From contig NZ_CP045430.1 in NCBI RefSeq assembly GCF_005886805.2, positions 1,116,001 through 1,180,000 on the forward strand: a stretch of 64,000 nt of DNA, read 5' to 3'. Of the stretch, positions 1 to 8,956 are shown piece by piece; the stretch's first letter is position 1; every line of letters begins with the position of its first letter. The notes under the pieces were generated by a model that saw nothing but the letters and a program-made list of their open reading frames with translations, had not been told where the DNA came from and made no database searches. Source of the DNA: Pseudoalteromonas rubra. GTDB taxonomy: Bacteria; Pseudomonadota; Gammaproteobacteria; Enterobacterales; Alteromonadaceae. The position numbers and the translations under genes are program-made.

Positions 1-822
1 GATCACAGCGCCAATGGCTACTTTGAGCCAATTATCACCACTTTAAACGAGCAACGATACGCGACTCTGTCCTGGAGTAAACCTGGTATTGGCAATTCTG
101 ACGGCGACTGGTTGGCCCAAACTATGTCACAACGTGCAGAAGAAGTCCGCAGTGCCATTCGCTATCTGAGACAAAATGGCTATCCAGATAACCCTATTGG
201 CGTGGTTGGCTTCAGCCAGGCAAGCTGGGTGCTGGCCGATTTAGGCAACGAGCCCGAAATCACCTTTGCCGCCCTGATAGGTGGCGCTGCAAACTGGCGT
301 GAGCAAAGTAAATATACAATGTGGCTGCGCCTGATAGAGGAAGAGCAAATTCACCCTGACGACACCGCCGTCTGGCAAGAGATTGAAGAGCTCAACGAGC
401 TGGAGTATCAGCTTATTAAAGCCGGATTTAACGACTACCTGGGCAGTGACCTACATTTACATCCATTTATGGCACAACCATTGGAAGATGAAGCACGCTT
501 TCGCTTCGTACGTGCGAATATCGACTCCGACGTCAGTCTTGGATTTGCTCAGATCCGCTTTCCTATGCTGGCGCTATTCGGTGATTCAGATATCCGAGTT
601 GATATTGAACATAGCCAGCAGGTATTTACTAATACCGTAGGAGCACCAGACAAACTGACTCAAAAGGTGATCAGCAATGCCTCCCACAGCCTGCTTAAAA
701 CCGAGCTGCCGATGCGAGCAGCACTGTATTTAACTGAAGATGATTTTGCACCTGGTGCACTGGACACACTGGTCGAGTGGCTGAATACACACGCTCACAA
801 GGCACAACCACAGCGCTTATAG
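1..822 (+). CDS. Alpha/beta hydrolase, 5' end outside window
   Basis: The frame is open from the first base, so the start lies upstream of the window; the TTG at 112 is an internal codon. The 273 visible residues fit the alpha/beta-hydrolase fold of the dienelactone-hydrolase/acyl-peptidase type. A nucleophile elbow GFSQAS has its Ser at visible residue 72, a likely acid Asp lies in FGDSD (residues 195-197), and the His is in NASHS (residue 229), in the correct order for a catalytic triad. No signal peptide can be judged because the N-terminus is missing. The substrate cannot be inferred. A stem-loop with a T-rich tail follows, so it ends its transcription unit. Confidence 0.85.
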   Translation, partial: DHSANGYFEPIITTLNEQRYATLSWSKPGIGNSDGDWLAQTMSQRAEEVRSAIRYLRQNGYPDNPIGVVGFSQASWVLADLGNEPEITFAALIGGAANWREQSKYTMWLRLIEEEQIHPDDTAVWQEIEELNELEYQLIKAGFNDYLGSDLHLHPFMAQPLEDEARFRFVRANIDSDVSLGFAQIRFPMLALFGDSDIRVDIEHSQQVFTNTVGAPDKLTQKVISNASHSLLKTELPMRAALYLTEDDFAPGALDTLVEWLNTHAHKAQPQRL

Positions 823-832
823 GCTTAAACCT

Positions 833-874
833 GGGTGAAGCTGCAAGCAAACTTCACCCTCTTTTCGCTTTTTA
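833..874 (+). terminator. Rho-independent terminator
   Basis: Stem GGGTGAAG / CTTCACCC with an 11-nt loop, followed by TCTTTTCGCTTTTT, directly after the alpha/beta hydrolase stop codon. Confidence 0.7.
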
Positions 875-933
875 GTTGCATGATAGCTATAAAATCAATA
901 CCTTAGTTATATAGCAATAAAAAATACCCAATC

Positions 934-1542
934 ATGTTGTACATCATACTGACCATTGCACTGCTGGCGCTCAGCGCTTTACTGTTTACCCCGTCTTTCA
1001 AGGCCTTCACACACCGTTACGAGGTAGCCTGTAATTTTATTCTGACCCTGGTTGCTACCTTAGTCGGTGTGCTGCTGGCAATTGCGATCAGCAACTACGA
1101 CGCAGATCGAAAAGAAGTCAAAGACTTGATTAAGGTGCTCCATGCTGCAGAAGCCGTCGTTGAGGAAAGTCTGGAATACAGTATCAGCCTTCATGAGGCC
1201 TATCAGCAGAACATCGATAAATATGGCGAAAAACAAGCGTTTTTTACCCGCAATCCACTCGTTTACCCCCAATACCTGGATAATATGCTCACCCAGAATC
1301 TGGTAAGCAAAAACCTTTCCATGGAAGGGTTAAGCGAACTCAATGAGCACCTGATCATCTTGCAGCGCTCCCAAAAGGTTGCACCTGAAACTTTTATTGC
1401 CAGCATGCGCTATATCAAGCAAATACTGATCCTGGAGCGTCGATTTCAAAACGCTGAGCTGTCAGAGCAAGATTACATGCAAATGCAGGACGAACACGAA
1501 GAGCAATTGGTACGCCCTAATCATAACACCGACAATAATTAA
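934..1542 (+). CDS. Hypothetical membrane protein, two N-terminal TM segments
   Basis: A 202-residue protein not recognised as a named family. Two hydrophobic segments lie near residues 2-20 and 33-52, followed by a charged, probably helical soluble part of about 150 residues (many E, K, Q). This suggests a small membrane-anchored protein with a cytoplasmic or periplasmic coiled domain. The next gene starts 8 bp after its stop codon, so it is probably cotranscribed with the S41 protease gene. Upstream is an AT-rich stretch following the previous terminator, consistent with its own promoter. Confidence 0.6.
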   Translation: MLYIILTIALLALSALLFTPSFKAFTHRYEVACNFILTLVATLVGVLLAIAISNYDADRKEVKDLIKVLHAAEAVVEESLEYSISLHEAYQQNIDKYGEKQAFFTRNPLVYPQYLDNMLTQNLVSKNLSMEGLSELNEHLIILQRSQKVAPETFIASMRYIKQILILERRFQNAELSEQDYMQMQDEHEEQLVRPNHNTDNN

Positions 1543-1550
1543 GGATAGCC

Positions 1551-2804
1551 ATGCGTTTACTACTCATCGCAACACTTCTGGCAGCCTGTGGCATGAGTCA
1601 AGCCACAGCTAAAATAGATGACAAGCAAAATCTCCTGACGCCAAATCAAATACAACAGGATCTACAAAGCTTTATTGATTATGTCCGGCTAGGCTACGCT
1701 TACCGCGATGAGAAGCAGACTGACTTTGCTACCTTTGAGCAATGTGTTCGCCAGCAAAGTACTGAACTCAAAGACAAGATGCAGCTCTCGAGACGACTTA
1801 ATCACTGCCTGGAGCACTGGTATGATCATCATGCCGATGTAACGCCCAGACCCAAAGACTATTACTTACCTATGCCCACTGCCAGCGGCCTGTGGGCACA
1901 ATGGCAAGACGGAAAAGCCATAGTGACAAATGTGCCATTTATGGGACCTGCCTACCAGCAAGGCTTTCGGGCAGGCATGCAGGTGCTGCGTCTGAATGGG
2001 GTGCCTGTTGAGCAAGCCATAGAGCAAGCCAACGTTTCTGGTTTTGATGAGGCGCGGAGTTGGACACTTAACCGATTACTCACAGGTAAGCGTCAGCAAC
2101 GGCTCTCCCTGGAAGTCCACTGGCGTGGTAAGACCGAGATAAAACTGCTGGATATTGAAGCTATTGTACAGGAGGTGATAGCAGAAAAGCCGTTACTCAC
2201 GCAAAATCGATTTGGAGCCGTTGGCTATATCCGCCCGGAAAATAGCCTGGGCAATAACGCGCTGATCCAGGCTTTTGATGACGCCATGCATCAGTTGCAA
2301 GATACTCAGGCGATGATCCTCGATTTACGTCACACACCCAGCGGCGGCAACACAGAGGTAGCAAGAGGCATTATGAGCCGCTTTATAAATGTTCGTCAGC
2401 CCTATCAAACCCATGAGCTGGTATCCATCGAGCGCGAGTTTGGCGTGAAACGCGCCTGGCAGGAATTTGTGTTTCCACGGGGAGACTTTCAGTACGACAA
2501 ACCCTTAATTGTACTTTGTAATAAGTGGACTGGCAGCATGGGAGAGGGCCTGACCATAGGCTTGCATGGCATGGGCCGGGCGACGGTTATTGGCACTCAG
2601 ATGTCCCAGCTACTGGGTGCCATATACAGTGAAACTCTGCCACATAGCCAGCTTAACTACCTGTTACCCAGAGAAAAGCTTTTTCACATCAATGGGACGC
2701 CACGGGAAGCCTTTATGCCTGATCAGGTTGTAGAGCAACAAAACCATGACCAGAGCAAAGACGTTATTCTCGACATCGCTTTAAAGCAACTACAAAGCCT
2801 GTGA
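1551..2804 (+). CDS. S41 family (C-terminal processing type) peptidase, exported
   Basis: The 417 residues begin with a hydrophobic leader ending near ATA at residue 20, so it is probably exported. A PDZ-like segment lies near residues 138-165 (GPAYQQGFRAGMQVLRLNGV). The tail-specific protease core follows: the strand MILDLRHTPSGGN near residue 255, then TGSMGEG with the presumed catalytic Ser at 329, and a C-terminal PDQVV motif as in other S41 members. The canonical Ser-Lys dyad lysine is not obvious, so peptidase activity is inferred from fold. It follows the small membrane protein gene by 8 bp and is followed by a terminator. Confidence 0.8.
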   Translation: MRLLLIATLLAACGMSQATAKIDDKQNLLTPNQIQQDLQSFIDYVRLGYAYRDEKQTDFATFEQCVRQQSTELKDKMQLSRRLNHCLEHWYDHHADVTPRPKDYYLPMPTASGLWAQWQDGKAIVTNVPFMGPAYQQGFRAGMQVLRLNGVPVEQAIEQANVSGFDEARSWTLNRLLTGKRQQRLSLEVHWRGKTEIKLLDIEAIVQEVIAEKPLLTQNRFGAVGYIRPENSLGNNALIQAFDDAMHQLQDTQAMILDLRHTPSGGNTEVARGIMSRFINVRQPYQTHELVSIEREFGVKRAWQEFVFPRGDFQYDKPLIVLCNKWTGSMGEGLTIGLHGMGRATVIGTQMSQLLGAIYSETLPHSQLNYLLPREKLFHINGTPREAFMPDQVVEQQNHDQSKDVILDIALKQLQSL

Positions 2805-2815
2805 GCAAGCTTACA

Positions 2816-2840
2816 ACAGGCCTTGCCACACAAGGCCTGT
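2816..2840. terminator. Stem-loop between convergent genes
   Basis: Perfect 10-bp stem ACAGGCCTTG / CAAGGCCTGT with a 5-nt loop, sitting between the S41 gene and the convergent amidohydrolase. There is no strong U tract, so it may act on both strands or be a weak terminator. Confidence 0.5.
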
Positions 2841-2856
2841 CAACGATTACATTGCG

Positions 2857-3969
2857 CTACTTGCATACCTCAGGAGCCTGGTAATCCAGCTTCATTAAAT
2901 CAAAGTAGTTTTGCCCCAACGCGATATATCGAAAGGCTTCATCATCCAGGTACTGATTAATGCGGCTATTGATCTCAACTTCACGCTTGTAATCCCTTTG
3001 CTGATAGCCTTTTGCTGCCACAATATCACTGCCAGTCAAAATACGTTTTGGATAACGATTGAAAAACGCCACATACTGCTCACGTATTGCCGCATGACGA
3101 AAATATGCCTCATATAAAACTCGCCATGAAATATCCAGCATCAGATTAGGGTAGGTATCCAACAACCGGGATAAAATCGCAATATGTAACTGCGGATCCA
3201 ACCTGGTTTGCTCCCGAGACAACCCCATATGAACCCAGACGATCGGATTTTCCGGGTAACGGGCCAGCACACTCTCCATCAGATGCAAATACTTGGTTGG
3301 CGCCTGATCTGAGCCGATATCAGCATGAATTGACAAAGGCATAGGTGCCCTGCCCCCTCCAGGCCCTCTGAGTCTGGCCATAAAGGGCGCCCAGTCATCA
3401 ATTCGCTGTGGCGGCGTTGCCCGGTGCGAATGAGCGAACAAGGCTTGTTTTACCAGATTCACCTCCCCCATCCAGGTAAAAGCAGGCCCAAACTCCTCGT
3501 CCAGCAGTGCCATTTGTTGCGCTATATGCTGCGGCTCACTAAGGTCAGCAAAGCTCATCGACAGAGTCAGGTGGACTTCCTCATTAGGATACAATAACGC
3601 GTTGGATGCATTGATCACATCATTTCTTATGGTCGGCTTAATTTCACCCGTCGGACACACCGAAAAGCGCTGACAACCACTTTGTGCGCTAAACATTTGC
3701 CCAATCCCAAAGGCATTCACAAATAACACGCCAGCTGGCTGAAAATAGCTGATCAATTCAGGATAAGGAACGGCCTCTCCACCGAAAGGGCGGAAGTGGG
3801 CATGGGCATCCACCACGAAAGTATAAGGTTGGGTGTCCCTGTCATAACAAGCCTGCTCTGCGCTACGCTTAAACTGTGTCAGATGACGTTCGCTCTGCGT
3901 ATTTTGGCAAGCCGCGGTCAAGGCCATTACCATCGGCAGCAATACGGCACGTAATTTAGGTATTTTCAC
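2857..3969 (-). CDS. Amidohydrolase-family (TIM-barrel) lipoprotein
   Basis: A GTG at 3969, preceded by GGGAG 7 nt upstream, gives a 370-residue protein whose N-terminus VKIPKLRAVLLPMVMALTAAC is a lipoprotein signal with Cys in the lipobox. Extending the frame to 4113 adds 48 residues that do not resemble a signal and have no better ribosome site. The mature part begins with VVDAHAHFRPF, an HxH metal motif, and contains HADIG, WVHMGLS and LTGSDI segments typical of amidohydrolase_2 TIM barrels; the last Asp would be the usual metal-binding or catalytic Asp. Substrate unknown. It is likely attached to the cell envelope. Convergent with the S41 gene, divergent from the FtsX-type permease. Confidence 0.75.
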   Translation of the reverse strand: MKIPKLRAVLLPMVMALTAACQNTQSERHLTQFKRSAEQACYDRDTQPYTFVVDAHAHFRPFGGEAVPYPELISYFQPAGVLFVNAFGIGQMFSAQSGCQRFSVCPTGEIKPTIRNDVINASNALLYPNEEVHLTLSMSFADLSEPQHIAQQMALLDEEFGPAFTWMGEVNLVKQALFAHSHRATPPQRIDDWAPFMARLRGPGGGRAPMPLSIHADIGSDQAPTKYLHLMESVLARYPENPIVWVHMGLSREQTRLDPQLHIAILSRLLDTYPNLMLDISWRVLYEAYFRHAAIREQYVAFFNRYPKRILTGSDIVAAKGYQQRDYKREVEINSRINQYLDDEAFRYIALGQNYFDLMKLDYQAPEVCK

Positions 3970-4059
3970 TATTTTCTCCCAGCCAGATTGAACAATGGCA
4001 ACACGACAATTCCGGACTTTGGGTCCGCTTTTGCGATTGATAGCAGCATGAAATATATA

Positions 4060-4078
4060 ACCAATTGTTATCATTATA
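4060..4078 (-). promoter_or_regulatory. Possible Fur-like box
   Basis: On the minus strand TATAATGATAACAATTGGT matches the classical 19-bp Fur consensus at 13 positions, concentrated in the left half. It lies between the divergent amidohydrolase and permease genes. A weak call that AT-richness alone could produce. Confidence 0.2.
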
Positions 4079-4146
4079 CAATTTTTCTGGTTCATTCTTT
4101 GCTGTAGACTCAACCCTCATCACGGATCATTAAAAGGATGTTGACC

Positions 4147-6555
4147 ATGTCACAGCGTTATCGCGACTTTATCTGGTTCACCTGTTTTCAGCCAGCGCTT
4201 ATGCAACTGCGCAAGCAACCACGTTGGGCATTGAGCATGTTTGTCCTGCTGACACTAACTCTCAGTGCCGTGCTCTGTGTTGCTGCTGTGCTCTACCACA
4301 TTTGGTTTAAGCCGCTCCCCTACCCCCAGCCACAGCAGGTACATCTGCTGGGTCATCACCGTCAGGCCAGTGCCGCTGGACTGAATGATCAGGGCTGGCC
4401 TTATCCCGCACTCACGCAGCTGTTAGATGCGATAAGTCAGCCTTCTTCGGCATCAGACAAAGAAGCATTGCTAGCCCTTTACTATGCCGAAGAGGTGCCC
4501 CTGAACACTGCCTATCAGGAGAAAATTAAAACCGCTTACGTCAGTGGCGACTGGCAAACGATGCTGGGAGCTGAACTCATTCATGGTCACAGCAATGCGT
4601 TGTTAGCTGCGCCAGACACTCAGCCACAGGGTGCGGTGATCAGCCATGCCCTGTGGCAAACCGCTTTCGGTGGGACACCAGACATATTAAAGCACCATCT
4701 CAATATCAATGGGATACGTCACCCTATACAGGGCGTTGTTGACTCAAAATATCATCCGCCCGAACTATTAAAACCTGGCTGGCAGCCAGAGCTTTGGCTG
4801 CCCTGGCGTTTCAACAACTCTGAATATAAAGAGTACTGGCAAAGCCCTGATCCGAACATTCGAGTCCTGTTGCATACGCCGACACCTCAAACGCAACTTG
4901 TTGGCTTACAAGCCAAAGTAAATGGATCAGCAGCCTTGCATGCACCTGCACAACTGAGGGACTGGCAATCCCGTCTAACCGGACACCCCCTGAAAGCTGC
5001 ATTGCGTGGTGACCATCCGGTTATTTTTATTGTCTTTGCCTGTACGCTGGCGTTATTGTTTCTGGCAAGCCTGAATCTGGCGCAACTATTTTTGCTCCAG
5101 ATTCTGCAAAGTCGGCATCAGCTGGCTGTGCGTTCTGTGGTTGGCGCAAAATACACAACGTTGCGCAATACCTTATTGTGCCAGCTGACTTTATTAATAG
5201 CCCCGTCACTGGCGCTCGCCCTGGGACTAACGCATCAGGCACTAACCTATAGCAGTAAATGGTTATCACAGTTCATTTATCAAGGTGAACAGCTGACCGT
5301 TAACTGGCAGATCGTATCGCTGGCATGCCTGCTGGGGAGTGTAATCCTGGCTTTGTTTATGACCTTAAGCCACAAACATTGCCAGCCAGAAAAGTTACTG
5401 AACAGCCTCAAACGCAGCGGCAAAGGCCAGGCTGCACAACTATCGCAAACAACAATCAGGCGCTTTGTTGCGTCTCAGGTATTGTTAGTTTCCCTGGCAG
5501 TTTTGGCGTGTACTCAGCTCGTTAGGGACAACCTGAAGCAGCTAACTCACCCGCTGGGATTCGACACCCAACAGATCTATGAACTGGAGTTCAATGTTGC
5601 CACTCTTGACTGGCAGGGCTGGTCAGCTTATGCATCAATGGCAAAAGCGTTTAAACACTCTTTGCTGCAAGAGCCTGGTGTAATAGCAGCCAGTTTCGCC
5701 CGCACCCCACTTAAAGATGACTTCCAGTTTAATGTCACTGCATCCTGGAACGATACCCGTTATCTGCCATTTCACCGTAATGTGGATCAGGATTACTTTA
5801 GAGTACTGGCACAAAAGCTTATTGGAGGGCGGACCTTCACCGCACAAGACATCGAGGAGCAACGCCCCGTAGTAATAGTCAATCGCACATTCGCCCGTCA
5901 ATTGGGTGGTGAAGTGCTGAATAAGACGCTGAAAATTGATGGTGTACAAGCACAACGCATTATCGCTGTCATCGAAGACCTGCAACTGCCCGGAAAGCCT
6001 ATTTCACCGGCACGCATTTACCTACCTAACTTTGGCTCAGCGACTTACCTGCTGGTTAAACTTGCACCAGGGGTGACCTTGAGCAAAACACAACTCAGTG
6101 CGCGGTTAAAACAACAGCATCCGCAATTTGTGCTAACCCAGTGGCGCGCATTGGAAGAAGAAGTTGCACACGCCCATCAATATCGGCGTATTACAACCTG
6201 GCTGCTGGTCTTTATCAATCTGCTGATCCTAATCATTACTGCTTATGGCGTATACAGCCTGCAAAGCTACGCAGCTTATCTTCAGCAAGGGGTAGTCAAA
6301 GTTCATTTGATGCTGGGAGCGAAACGTCGTCAGGTATTGTTGGCAAGGATCCGTGCATTTTTGCAGCCCGCATTGCTCAGCCTTACACTTGCAGTGATCG
6401 CGATAAGCTTGAGCTGGCCGTGGCTCGACACATTAATGGTATTTTCTCCCAGCCTGACACTCATTGCAGCAAGCTTAGCCGGTGTGATTGTGACCCTAGT
6501 GGTTATCAGTCTAATCACAGCCCGCCAATATATTCCAACCAAGCGGTTGTTATGA
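4147..6555 (+). CDS. FtsX/MacB-type ABC permease, orphan (ADOP-like)
   Basis: About 802 residues. The ATG at 4147 lies 8 nt after AAAAGGA; the ATG at 4138 overlaps that ribosome site, so it is less likely. One TM segment near residues 30-55 precedes a large periplasmic (MacB_PCD-like) region, then three TM helices near 285-420, a second TM near 435-455 and second periplasmic region, and three C-terminal TM helices. This is the doubled FtsX arrangement of about 800-residue permeases that are frequently encoded without an ATPase. No ATP-binding subunit is in the window, so partner and substrate are unknown; peptide or lipid export and envelope stress roles are known for relatives. A strong stem-loop follows. 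Confidence 0.75.
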   Translation: MSQRYRDFIWFTCFQPALMQLRKQPRWALSMFVLLTLTLSAVLCVAAVLYHIWFKPLPYPQPQQVHLLGHHRQASAAGLNDQGWPYPALTQLLDAISQPSSASDKEALLALYYAEEVPLNTAYQEKIKTAYVSGDWQTMLGAELIHGHSNALLAAPDTQPQGAVISHALWQTAFGGTPDILKHHLNINGIRHPIQGVVDSKYHPPELLKPGWQPELWLPWRFNNSEYKEYWQSPDPNIRVLLHTPTPQTQLVGLQAKVNGSAALHAPAQLRDWQSRLTGHPLKAALRGDHPVIFIVFACTLALLFLASLNLAQLFLLQILQSRHQLAVRSVVGAKYTTLRNTLLCQLTLLIAPSLALALGLTHQALTYSSKWLSQFIYQGEQLTVNWQIVSLACLLGSVILALFMTLSHKHCQPEKLLNSLKRSGKGQAAQLSQTTIRRFVASQVLLVSLAVLACTQLVRDNLKQLTHPLGFDTQQIYELEFNVATLDWQGWSAYASMAKAFKHSLLQEPGVIAASFARTPLKDDFQFNVTASWNDTRYLPFHRNVDQDYFRVLAQKLIGGRTFTAQDIEEQRPVVIVNRTFARQLGGEVLNKTLKIDGVQAQRIIAVIEDLQLPGKPISPARIYLPNFGSATYLLVKLAPGVTLSKTQLSARLKQQHPQFVLTQWRALEEEVAHAHQYRRITTWLLVFINLLILIITAYGVYSLQSYAAYLQQGVVKVHLMLGAKRRQVLLARIRAFLQPALLSLTLAVIAISLSWPWLDTLMVFSPSLTLIAASLAGVIVTLVVISLITARQYIPTKRLL

Positions 6556-6560
6556 TGTGT

Positions 6561-6586
6561 AAAGGGGGTTTCCATCCCCCCTTTTT
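6561..6586. terminator. Bidirectional terminator
   Basis: AAAGGGGG / CCCCCCTTTTT stem-loop with a short TTTCCAT loop, between the convergent permease and MATE genes. A/T tracts on both sides allow function in both directions. Confidence 0.8.
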
Positions 6587-6591
6587 ATATA

Positions 6592-7983
6592 CTAACCGCG
6601 GACCTCTGTGACCTGTTTTAATCGCGATAAATCCCGCCACAACACAGGTGCCACAATCAAGGTTAGCACCAAGTTTGACACTGGCACTGATAACCATACT
6701 CCATCTACGCCAAACTGATGTGGCAGCATATATAAAAATGGTACCTGAATGGCCATGTTCCCCAGTGAGATCAGAAGAGATTTTCCCCCCTGATCCAGTG
6801 CTACATAATACATGGCAGCAAGAAAAATAAACCCATCCAGAAACACCATAGACAAATGCAAACGTGCACCACGTTGCGCCTCATTGAGTAGTGCTTGCTC
6901 CTGAGTAAAGAAGGACACGATCGCTTCGGGAAACACGTTCAGGCACAGCACAATAACGAGACCAACCGACAAACTCACCTGGCATGCCAGCTTAAGGGTT
7001 GCGCGGATCTTTTGTATTTGTCCTGCACCATAATAATAGCTCACCGGTGGTTGCATACCACTGGCAACCCCTTCAGCAAAGAAGTAATAGATCACCCCAA
7101 TATAACCAATGAGCGCAAAAGCAGCGACGTGTAGCGGCTCACCATAAGTCAGTAACTGTTTGTTGTGCAGCGCAGTAATAAAAGCAAAATACAAAAACAT
7201 CACCAACCCGGATGCCCCTTGGATCAGAGCGCGCCTCGCCAGTTTCAAAGAAAAAGTTAGCCTGCTTAAGCGCAGTCCGATACCCGCTTTTGATGAGCAA
7301 AAATAACTGAGCGCCAGTATGCCGACCAGAGATTGCGAAACCACACTGGCCCAGGCTGCGCCAGCAAGCTGCCATTGCAATAACACGATAAACACATAAT
7401 CCAGTACAATATTGGTCAGTGCACCGAGGATTAATAACGACGTAGCCACGCCCGGACTGCCATCATTGCGGATCAACATGGGCAAGGCGCCTGCAGCCAT
7501 GGTCGCTAACGCCCCCCAGCCAAATACCGACAAATAGCTGTAACCGAACTTAAGTACCTCTCCACTGGCGCCCTGCAAATCAAGCAACAAACTGCCACTG
7601 GCATACAAACCTAAACTGGTTATCGCTGCCAGTATCAGCAGTAACCAGATACTGGTTGCCAGCACAGCATGCGCCTGAACGCTGTTTTTGGCACCTCGAA
7701 ACAAGGACAAAAGGCTCCCCGCACCTATGCCTACCAGTGCACCAAGGCCCGCTATCAGGCCCACTACAGGCCAGGCGATATTCACCGCAGCCAAACCATC
7801 GGCCCCAATAAAATGGCCAACGAATACCCCATCAACAACCTGATACAGCCCGTTCACCATCATAGCTGCGATAGCCGGTATGGTGTAACGCCAAAATGTT
7901 CGGATCACCGAATCTTTGTGCTTGTTCGCCGGACCTTTGTGATTTTGACTGAGCTCTGTCAGCTCAACATCGTGCGTTTGCAT
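6592..7983 (-). CDS. MATE family multidrug/toxin efflux transporter
   Basis: A 463-residue polytopic protein with about 12 hydrophobic segments in two homologous halves and MATE-type sequence in the N-terminal part (QVVDGVFVGHFIGADGLAAVN). The N-terminal 28 residues are polar, then the first helix starts. Relatives export cationic drugs or metabolites with Na+ or H+ antiport at the inner membrane; substrate cannot be deduced. It is divergent from a LysR gene 97 bp away with a palindromic LysR-type box in between, so regulation by that neighbour is likely. Confidence 0.88.
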   Translation of the reverse strand: MQTHDVELTELSQNHKGPANKHKDSVIRTFWRYTIPAIAAMMVNGLYQVVDGVFVGHFIGADGLAAVNIAWPVVGLIAGLGALVGIGAGSLLSLFRGAKNSVQAHAVLATSIWLLLILAAITSLGLYASGSLLLDLQGASGEVLKFGYSYLSVFGWGALATMAAGALPMLIRNDGSPGVATSLLILGALTNIVLDYVFIVLLQWQLAGAAWASVVSQSLVGILALSYFCSSKAGIGLRLSRLTFSLKLARRALIQGASGLVMFLYFAFITALHNKQLLTYGEPLHVAAFALIGYIGVIYYFFAEGVASGMQPPVSYYYGAGQIQKIRATLKLACQVSLSVGLVIVLCLNVFPEAIVSFFTQEQALLNEAQRGARLHLSMVFLDGFIFLAAMYYVALDQGGKSLLISLGNMAIQVPFLYMLPHQFGVDGVWLSVPVSNLVLTLIVAPVLWRDLSRLKQVTEVRG

Positions 7984-8050
7984 AAAACTCCCCGCTCATT
8001 GCGAATACCCGCTATTATGCTTAACTATCGGATGAAAGAAAGTTAGTTAC

Positions 8051-8067
8051 TATCCGCTTTTCGGATA
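8051..8067. promoter_or_regulatory. LysR-type operator (T-N11-A) between MATE and LysR genes
   Basis: Perfect 6-5-6 palindrome TATCCG-CTTTT-CGGATA, containing ATC-N9-GAT and T-N11-A as in classical LysR-type boxes. It lies 14 bp before the lysR start codon, suggesting autoregulation and control of the divergent MATE gene. A related half site CTATCGGATG lies about 25 bp away. Confidence 0.55.
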
Positions 8068-8080
8068 CTTTGGAGCCTTT

Positions 8081-8956
8081 ATGCACTGGACACTCGATCA
8101 ACTGGAAGCCTTTGTGACTGCCGCAAGAACGGGGTCATTTTCTGCAGCCGCCCGAAAACTGGGTAAAGCCCAGTCCCGGATCAGCACAGCTATAGCCAAC
8201 TTGGAAACCGATCTGGGTTTTGAGTTATTTGACCGCTCAGCTCGATTGCCGGTGTTAAATGCCGCGGGGCATGACCTGTTCGCGGAGGCAGAAGCGGTGC
8301 TTATGCAATGCCAGCGGTTACAGTCTAGGGCGCTCTCTATGAGCTGCGGAGAGGAAGTATCTCTGACCGTCGCCATGGATGAGGCTGTTCCCATCAATGC
8401 CTTTGAAACCCTGTTTGAACAACTGTCACATCAGTTTCCTCTCCTGAAACTATCTATATTAAACGGTTCACAGGATGATATTGCGGGCTGGGTTGATGAA
8501 CAAAAAGCCGATCTGGGCATTTTATTTCATCAAAAGCCTCTTTCACAAAGTCTCGACTTTACACCGCTTGGCAGCTTTGAGCAGCGCCTGATAGTCGCCC
8601 CCCACCACCCGCTGGCATCACACTCTCAGCCAACCGTAGAACAATTAAATCAGCATCGGCAACTAGTGATCCGAGACCGCATAGGCAACAGCCAGTCTCA
8701 GGCCATTTCTTCTTTTCACTGGCATGTAGACAGCTATTACTATATTGCAGGCCTGGTTTTAAGAGGTGTTGGCTGGGCACTGGTGCCTGAGCATGTCGTA
8801 AAGTCTCACTGGTTTAACGAAGCGGTTGTCACGCTTTCCACCCGACATATTCCTGGCTCTCTGACCGTAGACATGGGTCTGGTCAGGCGCAGAGACAAAG
8901 CAACAGGGCCCGTCATTCACTGGATTTACGACACCGCTTTATCAATGGCACTTTAG
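8081..8956 (+). CDS. LysR family transcriptional regulator
   Basis: A 291-residue protein with an N-terminal winged helix-turn-helix (residues 1-60; GSFSAAARKLGKAQSRISTAIANLE) and a C-terminal LysR substrate domain. ATG with GGAG 7 nt upstream. Divergent from the MATE gene, with a T-N11-A palindrome in the shared region, so it probably controls the pump and itself. The inducer is unknown. Its 3' end overlaps the end of the convergent DJ-1-like gene by 4 bp. Confidence 0.9.
   Translation: MHWTLDQLEAFVTAARTGSFSAAARKLGKAQSRISTAIANLETDLGFELFDRSARLPVLNAAGHDLFAEAEAVLMQCQRLQSRALSMSCGEEVSLTVAMDEAVPINAFETLFEQLSHQFPLLKLSILNGSQDDIAGWVDEQKADLGILFHQKPLSQSLDFTPLGSFEQRLIVAPHHPLASHSQPTVEQLNQHRQLVIRDRIGNSQSQAISSFHWHVDSYYYIAGLVLRGVGWALVPEHVVKSHWFNEAVVTLSTRHIPGSLTVDMGLVRRRDKATGPVIHWIYDTALSMAL

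Noticed and set aside
6558..6573. Copy of the TGTAAAGGGG repeat
   Set aside because: The match is part of the G-rich arm of a terminator and lacks the right half of the repeat.
6141..6611. 156-codon frame overlapping the permease end
   Set aside because: A shadow frame within the permease gene, no start signal and no recognisable sequence.
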